Shown one piece after another: positions 12,193-24,330 of a stretch of DNA of 64,000 bases. How positions within the stretch are numbered: the first letter of the stretch is position 1; every line of letters begins with the position of its first letter. Position numbers and translations under genes: made by a program. This stretch comes from Maylandia zebra. Taxonomy: Eukaryota > Chordata > Actinopteri > Cichliformes > Cichlidae. The stretch spans positions 32,302,136-32,366,135 of the forward strand of contig NC_135175.1 in assembly GCF_041146795.1 (NCBI RefSeq), given 5' to 3'. Below the pieces are notes generated by a model. The model was not told the DNA's origin. It searched no databases and saw nothing but the letters and a program-made list of their open reading frames with translations.

Positions 12193-13438
12193 TTATTGTA
12201 AAATGTACAGCTTCTCCTTTAACCTCAGACTCTCTGGAGTATGGACAGTGGCCATTTCCTTCCTCCTCTGGTGCATGGTGCAGCTATGATAAAGGGGAAT
12301 GACCTTTGGTGGCTCAACTGTGGCCTCATTAAATGAGGACAGCACTTTTAGACTTTCTAAAATATTTTTTTACTGTTCAGATGAGATGTTCTTATGGGAC
12401 AACATCAGTGTGCTCCTGCAGGTTCCCTGGGGTCATAAACATGTTGGAGCATATGGTATGTGCTGTTCAAATATGTGTATCCATCTCTTTAATCATCCTT
12501 AAGCCGGCTGACCTGTTCGCTCCAACACATGTGTCAGCGTCTCCTATAAAATCAGTGAACAAAAAGTGATTTATTCAAGTGTCACTGCAGCAGCAACTTA
12601 AACAAAATGGCATCAGTTAGAATATTGCAATGACAAAAAAGCATATAATCCTTGCAGTGGTGCTGATAGAGGTTCACATATTTGCTGTTAAACTAACTAC
12701 AGATGTCTTTGACACAGTGGCTGTGGGTTTGAATCATTATAGCTTATCTGTCCTTCACTACAGCTTTCAAAGCCTAAAGGAAATAATTTGCCAGTCTTGG
12801 AATGGCAAATATGAGGAAATGAGGTAAAATACTCACATGCACACCTGTCCTGTGGGAGAACATCAGTAGTGCTCAGAGCTTTAACAAGCTTTCTTTTTTT
12901 TCTTTCAATAACCAAGGCCTCATCCACTGCATTATTCTCCACTGATGACTACAAAACAAACAAACAAATACACAAATAATTCCATATCAGTTACAAATTT
13001 CACAATTAAAATATAAATTAATGTTGTTTAATACAAACATACCACACAATGTTACCTGAGCTGGTCTGGTTTTCATGGAGGGCTCTGTAATGTCAGATCA
13101 GGTGTTACTGTTGAGCTAAAACAACACTTCACCTTTAAATATACCGGAAATTAGAAGAAAGAAACTAGAACAAGGGATAAATGTCTTGTTACGTTTTTTT
13201 TATATTAATTATATAAATACTATTAATACTCATTTATAACTATGTGCATATTTTATTAGGTGACATCAGCTGAAAATGTTTCCATACAGGTGAAATTTAT
13301 GGCTGCTTCCAAAAAAAGCTTGACCAGAGTGCAAACAAACTCATAATAAGTCCGCAGAATAAGGGTGGGGTCCACTCCGGAATACTGCAATTATTTCCTG
13401 AATCAGTCACGTGGTAGTGCGGCTTCGAGCGTCAAAGG

Positions 13439-13886
13439 TAGTGATGGGCAGATGAAGCCTCATGAAGCACTGAAGCTTTTCATCCAATTGGTTCACCCCA
13501 ACGCGAAGCTTCTTGAAGCTTCATTTGCTCTAGCAGGACACCTACTGGACGTAAAAATAATAGCTGGCATGAATTTGAAGAGTGTGGCATTTTGCACACA
13601 GCCTGTAAATGTCAACAACAAAAGGAGTGTGTAAAACATCTATATTGTAGTGATGGCAGTATACTGTGTATATTTATGCTGGCAGTATGGAAAATGATTA
13701 TTTGCGGCAAAGTTCGAACCGCTTCCTGAACCAGTCACGTGGTACAGCCGGGCAGCGAGGCTTCGGACGTCATCATTTTCAGCTCCTCCCATAAATGAAG
13801 CAAGCCTCGATACGCGCTTCGCGGAAACGCCCCCTCCATTACTCGACACACGCTTCGAAGCCTCGATACAGAACGTCCCATCACTA
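13439..13886. mobile_element. Non-autonomous hAT-like element with perfect 8-bp target duplication
   Basis: Inverted ends tagtgatggg / cccatcacta bound 448 bases. The flanks are gtcaaagg at 13431-13438 and gtcaaagg at 13887-13894, a perfect 8-bp duplication typical of hAT. There is no coding capacity. The left flank (cctgaatcagtcacgtggtagtgcgg) resembles the interior of the element itself, so it appears to have inserted into an older relative. Confidence 0.8.
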
Positions 13887-14230
13887 GTCAAAGGTACAAC
13901 CCTCAAAAAAAAACGAAAGTAATTTCTGCGCAGTACTCGACAGAGAGGGACTCGTCTCTAAATGTTTTTCTTATTGTTTGTAACTCGGAAACTCGGTTTG
14001 CCGTTGATCAGCAGATGCCTCTTCTGCACGTTAGTGCAGGTGAAGTTACAAACTGTTAATATTAATTATTGTAAGGCGTGTCTCCGTGCTGACCTTGAAC
14101 ATTCAGGCGAAGTTTGATTAGCGTTTTCCTCATTCTCAGTGCGTTAATATGCACTACCTGACAGACAGGCTGGGTGAGTTTGAGATCCTTCAACATTAAT
14201 GCGTCTGCAAACGGATAAAACAACAGGATC

Positions 14231-17200
14231 ATGGCTGGGAACAAGTGCGCAGTGTTTCTGGTGCTCCTGACATTTACGTGGACTTTAACCGGAGGAGGTG
14301 AGTTAGCCATTTACTACACACACTAGCTTACTCCTGTGTAAACAGAAGTTACCTGGTTTTAATCTGAAAAAACTACTCGAGAAAACAAATACCAGGAAGT
14401 GCAACGAGAGAAACTCCAAAAAAAGCTGAATGTGTGAGGAGAGGCAGAAGTGTCATAACCAGAAACCAACAAATGTCTCCAAGACAGAACTTAGAAATAG
14501 GAAATGAACCTTTATTTGTGCTGAGGCAGCAGAACTGAGAACACAGCCCGAGAATAATATAATAGAAACAAACATGAAATAAGACTAAGTCTCGGCAATC
14601 TAAATGACAAGAATAGGAACAAACTAAGCAGAAAATATAATTGCCAACACAATAGCCAATGATAAACTCAAAACGTTGGGTCACAGAGCAGGATCATGAC
14701 AAATAATGTTTGTGATTTATTTTCCTGAAAACTTTATTGTTAAATATTATCACTCTCAGTGAAATGGGAATGTGGTTTAAACAATCAGTTTGTATCTACA
14801 TCTAAAACCTGCTGGTGACAGGAAAATAGAGAATATACGGTAGATCAGGGCTGGCTGTCACACTTCAGAATCAGAGAAACTTTATGAATCCCAGAGGGAA
14901 AATCAGTTGTCATAGCAGCAAATATACAATAAACAACAAACACTCATAGAGTAATGATAAATAAATATAAAGATAAATAGATGAATATAGGTATAAATAT
15001 ACATACAGTATATATTAATATAAAAGGACAAGTATGTGTGTCGTGGTGTCCAAAAGTGACAGGGTGTATTGAGGTGGGATTATTCTGGTCCACATGTGTG
15101 GATCTGACCCACATGAATGATTTAAAGAGTTTGATGGCAGCAGAAAGGAACGACCTCCTGCAACGTTCCCTCAGACAGCGAGGAACCTGTTGCTGAAACT
15201 GCTCTTCAGATTACCCAGTTTTTTATGGAGGGGGTGCGAGTCATTGTCCGTGATTGCCAGCATTCTGTCACCGATCACCTCCTCCATGGTGGCCAGCTTT
15301 ATGCCAAGAAGAAACTCGACCTTCCTGATGAGTTTGTTCAGTCTGTTTGCATCCTTTGCTTTGATGCCTGCACCTCAGCACGCCACAGCACAGAAGAGAG
15401 TGCTCACAACAACAGACTAATCAAACATATAGAGCAGCCTGCTGCATACATTGAAGCATCTGAGCCTTTGTAGACCTGGTCTGGGCCCTCTGACCACCAC
15501 CAGTGGTCAGAGGGCCCGGTGGCGCCAGTATCCGGCAGCCTCACCTCTGTCAGTGTGCCCCAGGGTGGCTGTGGCCATCACCTGTGTGTGAATGGGTGGA
15601 TGGCTGGATGTGTAAAGCACTTTGGGGTCCTTAGGGACTAGAAAAAACACTATACAAACAAAGGCCATTTACAGTGGGGCAAAAAAGTATTTAGTCAGCC
15701 ACCGATTGTGCAAGTTCCCCCACTTAAAATGATGACAGAGGTCAGTAATTTGCACCAGAGGTACACTTCAACTGTGAGAGACAGAATGTGAAAAAAAAAT
15801 CCATGAATCCACATGGTAGGATTTGTAAAGAATTTATTCGTAAATTAGGGTGGAAAATAAGTATTTGGTCACCTCAAACAAGGAAAATCTCTGGCTCTCA
15901 CAGACCTGTAACGTCTTCTGTAAGAAGCTTTTCTGTCCCCCACTCGTTACCTGTATGAATGGCAGCTGTTTGAACTCATCATCTGTATAAAAGACACCTG
16001 TCCACAGCCTCAAACAGTCAGACTCCAAACTCCGCCATGGCCAAGACCAAAGAGCTTTCGAAGGACACCAGGAAAAGTATTGTAGACCTGCACCAGACTG
16101 GGAAGAGTGAATCTACAATAGGCAAGCAGCTTGGTGTGAAAAAATCAACTGTGGGAGTAATCATCAGAAAATGGAAGACATACAAGACCACTGATAATCT
16201 CCCACGATCTGGGGCTCCATGCAAGATCTCATCCCGTGGGGTCAAAATGATCATGAGAACGGTGAGCAAAGATCCCAGAACCACACGGGGGGACCTGGTG
16301 AATGACCTGCAGAGAGCTGGGACCAAAGTAACAAAGGTCACCATCAGTAACACACTACAACGGCAGGGAATCAAATCCCGCAGTGCCAGACGTGTTCCGC
16401 TGCTGAAGCCAGTGCATGTCCAGGCCCGTCTGAAGTTTGCCAGAGAGCACATGGATGATACAGCAGAGGATTGGGAGAATGTCATGTGGTCAGATGAAAC
16501 CAAAGTAGAACTTTTTGGTATAAACTCAACTCGTCGTGTTTGGAGGAAGAAGAATACTGAGTTGCATCCCAAGAACACCATACCTACTGTGAAGCATGGG
16601 GGTGGAAACATCATGCTATGGGGCTGTTTTTCTGTCAAGGGGACAGGACGACTGATCCGTGTTAAGGACAGAATGAATGGGGCCATGTATCGTGAGATTT
16701 TGAGCCAAAACCTCCTTCCATCAGTGAGAACTTTGAAGATGAAACGAGGCTGGGTCTTCCAACATGACAATGATCCAAAACACACCGCCCGGGCAACAAA
16801 GGAGTGGCTCCGTAAGAAGCATTTGAAAGTCCTGGAGTGGCCTAGCCAGTCTCCAGACCTCAACCCCATAGAAAATCTGTGGCGGGAGTTGAAAGTCCGT
16901 GTTGCTCGGCGACAGCCCCAAAACATCACTGCTCTCGAGAAGATCTGCATGGAGGAATGGGCCAAAATACCAGCTACTGTGTGTGCAAACCTGGTAAAGA
17001 CCTATAGTAAACGTTTGACCTCTGTTATTGCCAACAAAGGTTATTTTACAAAGTATTGAGTTGTATTTTTGTTATTGACCAAATACTTATTTTCCACCCT
17101 GATTTACGAATAAATTCTTTACAAATCCTACAATGTGGATTCATGGATTTTTTTTCACATTCTGTCTCTCACAGTTGAAGTGTACCTCTGGTGCAAATTA

Positions 17201-20200
17201 CTGACCTCTGTCATCATTTTAGGTGGGGGAACTTGCACAATCGGTGGCTGACTAAATACTTTTTTGCCCCACTGTACCATTTACCATAGTAGAAAGCAAA
17301 GCCGGCTCAGTCCCTTTTTGTAGGCAGCGTCCGTGTTGGCAGACCGCTCCAGCTTGTGATCCAGTTGAACTCCCAGATGCTTACAGGATATTTCAACATT
17401 AGTTCCACCAATGCAGACAGGGGAGGGTCAGGATCTGTTTCTGCCAAAGTCCACCACCAGCTCCTTTGTTTTGGTCGCATTCAGCTTCAGGTGGTTCACG
17501 TCACACCACCTCATGAAGTGACCAATCAGTCCTCTGTACTCCTCTTCCCTTCCCATCTCCACACTTCCAATAATGGCCATGTCATCTGACAAGTTTATGT
17601 GATGTACTTGAAGTCGAATGTATAGATGGTAAAGAGGAAAGGGGACAGAATAGTTCCCTGGGGTGCTGCTATGTTCCTGTTCAGACTCTCTGACACACAA
17701 CTCTGCAGCCTCACAAACTGTGGTCTGCCTATCAGGTAGTTGCTGATCCAGTGGAGCCTCCATCTGCATAGCCTCCAACTTCTCTCTCAGCTGGATTGTG
17801 TTAAAGGCGCTAGAGAAGTTGAAAAACATTATCCGAACCGTGGTGTTGGGTCTGTCGAGGGAGGAATACGCTCTCTTACAGAAACATCTTTTAATAACAG
17901 TTCCTTTAATTAGATCGAAGTTCAGAGTTCTGGCTCGAAATGGGCGTCCTTTACATTTTTGCTGTTATTGTTACAAAAAGAAATTAAATTAGTTATCGAT
18001 GGGCTTTTCAGTAGAAAATGGAGATTAAAAAATGAAGTCTAAGTTTTATTTTATTTTTCAAATAGAGACATCAGTAAGTTTAGAAATGAACACGTTCTCA
18101 TACTCATTATATTTAAACAATGGATTTGAACCAGTAGTAATGATTGTGAATTATTCCCTATGGGAACTGAAATGACAGAATTTATGGTGCTCGATCTTTG
18201 GGATCCACATTTTAAGGTTGCTGGTCTTGATCCCTGTGCCTCACTCAGACCCACATGAGTCAGTCATGACAGATGTTTTTTCCTCTGGAGTCACAGGGAC
18301 ACAATCTTTCTAAGATCAGTTTTGGACAACACAACAAAGCAATGTTTCCATGTGTCGGCTCAACACGAAACCTTCTGCCAACAAGGAAACAAACAAAAAC
18401 ATCCCTGCCTTTACATGCCTCACTCTAAAAACATTATCACACGTCTCATATTTTTAATAAATCAGGTCAAAGGTCACTTGGTAAAATAACTATAATGATT
18501 ATACAGAGAAACCAAACTACATACACATTTAAAATGATGCGCTGACTTTGGCATCACTGCTGTAAATTAAATCTGTTCTTAAGAACTCTAAAAGATTGTT
18601 GGAGAACCTGTTTAACTGAAACCAAGTTACTGTTTTTCTGGAGTCAGCTGGAAAGAGCAGAGACATTAGCCTGTGGCACAGGGAAAGTCTTCAGTCTGCA
18701 GTTTACAATTCTTACTTTGTAATTTACTGTATTTTCATGTTTAAATTTATTGGGCTCCTGATGATTTTTTGTTTTAGATACTTTTCTGTTTTCAGCTTCT
18801 GTCTTGATTTTTATTTGTCTCTGGTGTTGCTCTCAGTTTTGTCTGAAGTCCTTCTAATGTCCGTCTGAGTTTTCCTTGAATGTTGTCTCATTCATCCATC
18901 CGAGCCTCCTTTAAGTATTTTCTTTTCCTATTTCCTGTTTTACTTTGATAGTTGTCTTTTGCTTCTTGCTTTGGTTCGTCCATGATCGTCTTCACCTGTG
19001 ATGCACATTCACTGCACATTTCTCTTTGACTCCATCTTTGTATCTTTGTCCCTCCCACTAAATCTGAGCTAATGGGGAAAAAAAGACACAAGCTGGGAGG
19101 AGAAAGGATTGGAATGGCTTGTATAATTCAGAAATTATCAAATGAGGAATTGAAACCAGTCGACGTGGCATAGTAAGATTGTTTTCAGGGTCAGTAGTAG
19201 TCTGTACTACGGCTGTAGTCCTGTCAGCTCAGAGTCATTTGGTGGTGGAGGAAGGGTTATATTATTTCTGGGGGACTACTAGGTTTGACATTTAATTCTA
19301 TATATGCATTTGCTTATCCCACACTCAATAAAACATTACTTAACAACCCAAATTTTCACTCTAAAGCATCTAAAAATGATTTGAGCTGCAGATCTTACTT
19401 TATGATCATGTGTCTCTAGCTGTTGTTGCAGATACCGATGTGTCCTGCATTTTCATGGAGACCTGCATGCTGCCATGCAGCTCTGAGGGAGGCACTGCAG
19501 TCATTCACTGGTTCCAGCAATCAGCAGGAAACCGTTTTGTTCATTCATTCTATGAAGGCAAAGACCAGCTTGGACTGCAGAACCAGCGCTTCAGAGGCAG
19601 GACGTCACTGTTCAGCGACCAGATCTCCTCAGGAAACGCCTCACTCCTGCTGACAAAGGTGGAGGTTCAGGATGAAGGGAGATACAAGTGCTACACCAGC
19701 ACTGAAAATGGAATCAAAGAATCATTTATCAATTTAAAAATGGATGGTACGTGACACACAATGCATTCATTTTAAAGAAATGTATGTTTTTAATCTTCAT
19801 TTTCTCCAAGTGTATGTATAAATGTTTCTACTTATATTCAGATATTTTTTGCAGAAATAGCTCTAGTTAAAATATAAATAAAAAACAATATCATGTACCA
19901 TGCATGTATGTATTGACTGTGAATAAAGTTTAAGGTCATGGCGTTAGATCTAGTATATATCTGCAAGTAAAAGACCTGCAAAGAAAATGCAGCTACTGAT
20001 GCAGTCCAGAAAATGTATGAGAATAAAGAAAAGCACTACAATTAGTCTTTTGATGAAACACTTGATTTAATGACAAAGATGTCCTGCTCATAAAAAGTTC
20101 AGTTAAAATACATCATTCGGTGTAGAAAAATCGAGCACTGGTAACACTTGACTATATTTCTCCTTTTCAGCTTTTTCACCGTACTTGCTTTATAAATGCT

Positions 20201-22114
20201 AAAAAAAGAACCCATAAAGATATGTGAACATAAACTCTGTCTTTCTTTTCTTTTTTCTGCAGCTCCAGTCCATGAAGTCGACATTCAGCGGGAAGGAAAC
20301 ACACTCACCTGTTGTTCAGAGGGGATCTACCCTGAACCTAAGCTCACCTGGTCCACCAGTCCTCCCTCCAATGTGAACAGCAAGTGCAACACCAGGATGC
20401 AGGAGACTGAGCAACACCTCTACAACATCAGTAGCTCTGTGACACCTTCAGACAGCGAAACTGATCTGACCTTCAGCTGCACCATCAGCACTCGCCGTAG
20501 CAAGAGGAGTGTAACTTGGCCCTCCACCTCATCTAAACAAAGTAAGCAGTGAAGACAATAATGTTGTAATATGATGTACTGTATGTTAAATTCACCTTAA
20601 TCCTAAAATGACATCAGATAATGTTTTGTCATACAAGAAGGAAATCCACACAGAGTGTTGAAATCAATTTTAACTCTGCAAACCATGATTCACAAAATAG
20701 ATGAATAATAAATTCACATTGTTTGTAATTGGAATTAAAAAAAATGAGAAATTAATTAATTGTATAGTTTTGGCTACATCTTGATTTTTTGTGTGTAATT
20801 TATTGAGTTTTATCAGGAAAAAAATCTCTCTGAACTCTCGAAAACTCATAAAATCTCATCTGTCAAATATGATGTATGAGTGTGATACATGATATGATCG
20901 GTGTTACATATGGGCTCAAATTGTGCTCATAAATATTTTAAACTTGTAAATCAAATGTGTACTGAGTCCTGATGAGAATTTGTGTGTGTTTGTAAAACAC
21001 AAGTTACAGTTTTTTACAGTTTTACACGTAGTTTTTTGCTTTGTATCTGTAACCAGACCTCAACAAAAAAACAATTTGTAACTTGTGTAATTATTTTTAC
21101 AAACACAAATTCTCATCTATAGATGCACAGACATAAAATTGTCAGATATTTTGGTTTACAAGGTTACAAAACTCACAACTACAAAGTACAAAATATTTAT
21201 GACCGCAATTTGTGTTACGGGGTCAATTTTCTTTAACATACATGTGCAATGCAGCGTTCTCACATATAGTTTAGACCTTAATCGGTTAATGATCAAGTTT
21301 AGTGTTATTTACACGTTTTTATCAAGTTTTATGCAGTTAAACACAAACTCTGATTTCATTATATTCTAATAATATTATTCTAATTAAACCACATTCTGAT
21401 GATAAAGCAAAAATAATAATAATGATGATGTAGTGGGACATGGGTGCTTATCCCATTCAGAGCCATGATGAGGTTTGAGCCAAAAGACATTTTAAGTGAT
21501 TCTGTTTCTTCTGTTTCAGGTAATTCAGGAGCTACTGTAGCAGGAGTGATTACAGGCATCGTGATTACAGGAGTAGTAGCAGCAGTAGGCTTCGTGCTGT
21601 ATAAGCGCAGAAAGGTAAATAACTTTCTCCCTTCACTTTGCAGTTCAGTTTGTTTATGTTATTTATACTGATTATGTTTTTTTTCCTCAGAGCAACACCA
21701 ACAAAACACATACGTGAGTAAATCTTGTTTGAACTACACTAAATAAAAAATGACTTGTTTGAAAACAGTGTTATGGTCATGGAGATAAAACCAGATGTCT
21801 ATAATGAATGAAATTAAACTGCTGTCGAGTCAAAATGATTTAGTAGTGAGTCAGACTGAAGCAACAACATCCATGACATGAAAACAGAAAATCAGACGAA
21901 GCACATTCAGATTGATGTGGTGATTTTTTTTTTGACTGTATATGTTTTTTTATTATTCATAATGATGACATGTTTCTAAATGGTCTCTTTTCATCTTTTT
22001 GACAGTGACACTGAACTTAAGGTGGAGCTGAATAGAAGCTCTGCCACGAAACATCTGACATCCCCCAAGCAGACCCCAGCAGCTCTGCTTCAGCCCTGCA
22101 CTGAACCCTCCTGA
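14231..22114 (+). CDS. Gene B: hhla2-like IgV-IgC membrane protein
   Basis: Predicted exons: 14231-14297, 19432-19746, 20263-20541, 21520-21614, 21691-21713, 22006-22114. They give 295 residues in one frame. Signal peptide 1-22 ([20 protein letters not shown]), IgV 23-127 ([39 protein letters not shown]), IgC 128-220 ([33 protein letters not shown]), transmembrane about 225-247 ([21 protein letters not shown]), tail about 47 residues without tyrosine. The start is the ATG aligned to all paralogs. It probably acts as a surface ligand of the B7/HHLA2 kind. Intron 1 is over 5 kb because of a LINE-SINE-Tc1 nest. The 3' flank is homologous to that of gene C. Confidence 0.85.
15474..15671 (+). repeat. 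SINE fragment, 5' end inverted, interrupted by Tc1
   Basis: Matches the 3' half of the full SINE at 35868-36192 (cagagggcccggtggc ... gtgtaaagcactttggggtcc ... ggccattta). The last bases (ccatttacca) resume after the Tc1 at 17277. The tRNA-like head is missing. In its place is an inverted copy of the adjacent body, forming a 15-bp stem. Confidence 0.7.
15483..15517. repeat. 15-bp perfect inverted repeat at SINE 5' end
   Basis: The arms 15483-15497 and 15503-15517 are exact reverse complements with a 5-base loop. The right arm is normal SINE sequence; the left arm is its inverted copy. Confidence 0.9.
15672..17274 (+). mobile_element. Complete Tc1/mariner element
   Basis: Starts cagtggggcaaaaaagtatt and ends with the inverse ...gccccactg, flanked by TA on both sides. 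The inverted repeats are about 200 bp long (15672 to about 15871, and about 17076-17274). It contains one full open transposase frame. It inserted into the 3' tail of a SINE within a LINE in intron 1 of gene B. It is nearly identical to the copy at the window start but in opposite orientation. Confidence 0.96.
16037..17059 (+). CDS. Tc1-type transposase, full-length open frame
   Basis: 340 residues with helix-turn-helix N-terminus and DD34E catalytic triad (D153, D244, E279). The residues around the triad are [15 protein letters not shown] and NPIENLW. The frame is closed at the usual C-terminus (NKGYFTKY). Compared with the copy at 56-1078 it has V41, R57, C62 and V200, so the two are recent sisters. 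With intact terminal repeats it looks structurally complete; activity is unknown. Confidence 0.95.
   Translation: MAKTKELSKDTRKSIVDLHQTGKSESTIGKQLGVKKSTVGVIIRKWKTYKTTDNLPRSGAPCKISSRGVKMIMRTVSKDPRTTRGDLVNDLQRAGTKVTKVTISNTLQRQGIKSRSARRVPLLKPVHVQARLKFAREHMDDTAEDWENVMWSDETKVELFGINSTRRVWRKKNTELHPKNTIPTVKHGGGNIMLWGCFSVKGTGRLIRVKDRMNGAMYREILSQNLLPSVRTLKMKRGWVFQHDNDPKHTARATKEWLRKKHLKVLEWPSQSPDLNPIENLWRELKVRVARRQPQNITALEKICMEEWAKIPATVCANLVKTYSKRLTSVIANKGYFTKY
20971..21117. repeat. Foldback repeat in intron of gene B
   Basis: gatgagaatttgtgtgtg... at 20971 and its approximate reverse complement ending ...aaattctcatc at 21117 form imperfect arms of nearly 40 bases around a loop. It may be a small MITE. 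No target duplication is evident. Confidence 0.5.
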
Positions 22115-22747
22115 GTGTTGGATCTCTGCTCAGTAAAGCAAAAACTTTCATAAGTGAAAAACCTGCTGAAAACGACATTCAAATGAGTTACTTAGTTACT
22201 CATACGTGCACTGAGGAGCAAGGACACTTTTTTTTAAATTCTGTTTTCATCTATGCTGATTCTTGGTCATAACCTAAATATTTTGATATGCCTCCTTCTG
22301 GACCTTTGATTTTTGGTTGTGCAGCACAAAGAAGAATGTTGCAAAAAAGAAGAGATGAGTCTCAGTCACAGAGGCAGCTTTGATTTGTTTGTCAAAAACT
22401 GCTGATAAACTTGAGTTTAGCTACTAGCTGAGCTGGTAGCTTTTCAACATGTTCTTCTACTGTGGAACGAAAAAATGATATTAAGCACTGCAGACAGTTT
22501 TAGATGATGTGAGACATACTTTTTTTTTTCTTGTTATTTGTGTTTACATATGATTGATTTGTTTTATGCAGTTTAACATAAATGTAAATGTCTGAAACTG
22601 ACATCCTGCACAGTGTTTACAGCTACTAACTATTTTCAGTCCTTAATGGGCTGAGATGAGGGACCGTTTAATTTAAGTGCAGCAGACATCATTTCAAACT
22701 TCAGAGATGATCAAGTTTGCAGCTGTTGTTTGAGTCATCTGGCATTT

Positions 22748-22753
22748 AATAAA
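22748..22753 (+). promoter_or_regulatory. Polyadenylation signal of gene B (candidate)
   Basis: AATAAA about 630 bases after the stop, within sequence conserved downstream of gene C (31473). Confidence 0.45.
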
Positions 22754-24189
22754 CACAGAGGGGGGACCGTCAAGCTGCTGGAAGAACCATGCAGAACATC
22801 TTAAGGTGGATTTGTACTGTATTGTAGTAAAAATACACTGTCACCAGGACAGGATCTCACCTGCTGTGTCTCGGAGGGCAGCTAAAAATAAAAGGTGGGT
22901 GAGAGAAAGACCTGAGGAGTGTAGAGGAATTTCTTTTATTCATGTATTATTTTACTGTATAATGCCTTGGTGCCACTGGGTTTTAGTATGGCTCAATGTC
23001 TCACACATTCATGCCATTGAACAGCCGGGTGATTGTTGGTGGAAGCAGACAACTTCACAGGAAGAGTCTTTTGTCTCTTCAACGACTGTGAGAGGTAGCA
23101 AGGGAGTGTGAACCTTTCTTTGGGGGAAAGGCCAATGGTCTGAAGCAGCTATGTCCTGCTTTTTGTTCCTGTAGGGGGTATTTAACCCAGGGCCATGCTG
23201 GGCTGGCGACACTGCTGACTGTCTGCCCCAGCGATGGCTTCTCTCACCAAGCTTGGCTTTTTGATCTTTTTTTGATTAAAGGATGTTAGCTACAATCCAC
23301 CGTTTGTCTGCAGGCTTTATTAAATGGAAACTTCCACAACAGGAGCAGCAACTAGTAACTCGTAGGTTCTTGTGTCTTTTCAAATGCTGCCATCTCGAAA
23401 ATGAATGTTTTGTGTGTATGTGTGTGTATATAATGCATAAGAAACTTCACTAAATAAACAACTTGACTAAAATATATTAAGAACAATTTTTTTCAGTCCA
23501 TGTTTAGTAGCTGAAGATGGTTTCTGCAGTTCCTGCAGGAAGACACACACACAAAAACAGACTTACTCCAAAATGTAGTTTATTGGACCAAGGGAGGAAC
23601 TACAGCAGTTTAGAACAATTAAAAACAATTAATTTAGAGAAATTTAGGACCTCATGTAGGTTACAGGCTTCCTATCAGTGGCCTTTACTTTTTTGAACAC
23701 CACTGATTATATTAGAACCTTCTTATACTAACACAGCTGTGATGAAGATTAGTTAAGATTTTTCAAACTGTAAGAGATAACCATAGATCTTTAACTTTTT
23801 TAAAGCTTGTCCGACCAAAGTTATTCAAACATCTAGGTGAAGGCAGGTTAAATTAGATGAGCTTTGTTACTTCCTAGTGGATAAGAAGAGGTGAGTGAGG
23901 CATTACTGACTTCCGAAAAGACTAAACTTCATTCTCTAAACCAAATTCTCAGTGGCCTAAACTTAGTAGTTGAATAAAATCTTCTTTTGTCCAAACCTTA
24001 AACACTGTTCAGGGTCTTAGGCACAATCTGCAAAACTCATACTCTTTTTTTCAAAACCTTAAACACATGCTCAGTCAATAAACACATTTAACACTTGTAT
24101 AACAGCTGTCATCTTTTACACACAGCAACGAACAATTGAACAGGCGTGTTTCTAATGATTTAATCAGACCAACTGAACAGGATAAAAGT

Positions 24190-24330
24190 CCGTTTGAGGG
24201 GGGAGGACGACCAAGAGAAGTCATTACTGATGAAATTCAGGCAACTATTGCACACCATGTCCTTGTTCATGGAATGACAACGAGGGAAGCAGGATAAGGA
24301 GTCCAACGCAACCCTACTGTTACTGTAGGC
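24190..24330 (+). mobile_element. DDE transposon relic (helix-turn-helix part)
   Basis: The plus strand reads GGRPREVITDEIQATIAHHVLVHGMTTREAG, which resembles the N-terminal helix-turn-helix of IS630/Tc-like fish transposases (RPRxVTxEIQATIIDHV...MTMREAG). Only this fragment is recognisable. Confidence 0.4.

Larger units (their letters stand above)
9724..14230. other. Spacer between genes A and B
   Basis: No host gene recognised. It holds scattered hAT material (11095-11215, 11980-12192, 13439-13886) and a GTTT microsatellite. The stretches 9724-11090 and 12200-13380 show nothing I can name. Confidence 0.55.
14866..17930 (-). mobile_element. LINE (Rex1/CR1-like) fragment split by SINE and Tc1
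   Basis: Minus-strand non-LTR retrotransposon. Its 3' end lies at left (tcagaatcagagaaactttat at about 14869), the 3' region at 15120-15470, and part of the reverse transcriptase at 17428-17829 ([35 protein letters not shown]). The two halves are separated by a SINE fragment that itself holds a Tc1 element (15672-17274). The clade assignment is by recall and tentative. Confidence 0.65.

Noticed and set aside
14373-14700. LTR-like piece ending tcatgaca in intron 1 of gene B
   Set aside because: No second end or family signature found.
22860-23341. Possible solo LTR
   Set aside because: There is a promoter-like stretch and tg...ca ends, but boundaries and duplication could not be fixed.
23845-23893. 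Possible third relic signal exon (gtggataagaagaggtgagtgagg)
   Set aside because: Only the donor end resembles the array exons; the hydrophobic part is not recognisable.
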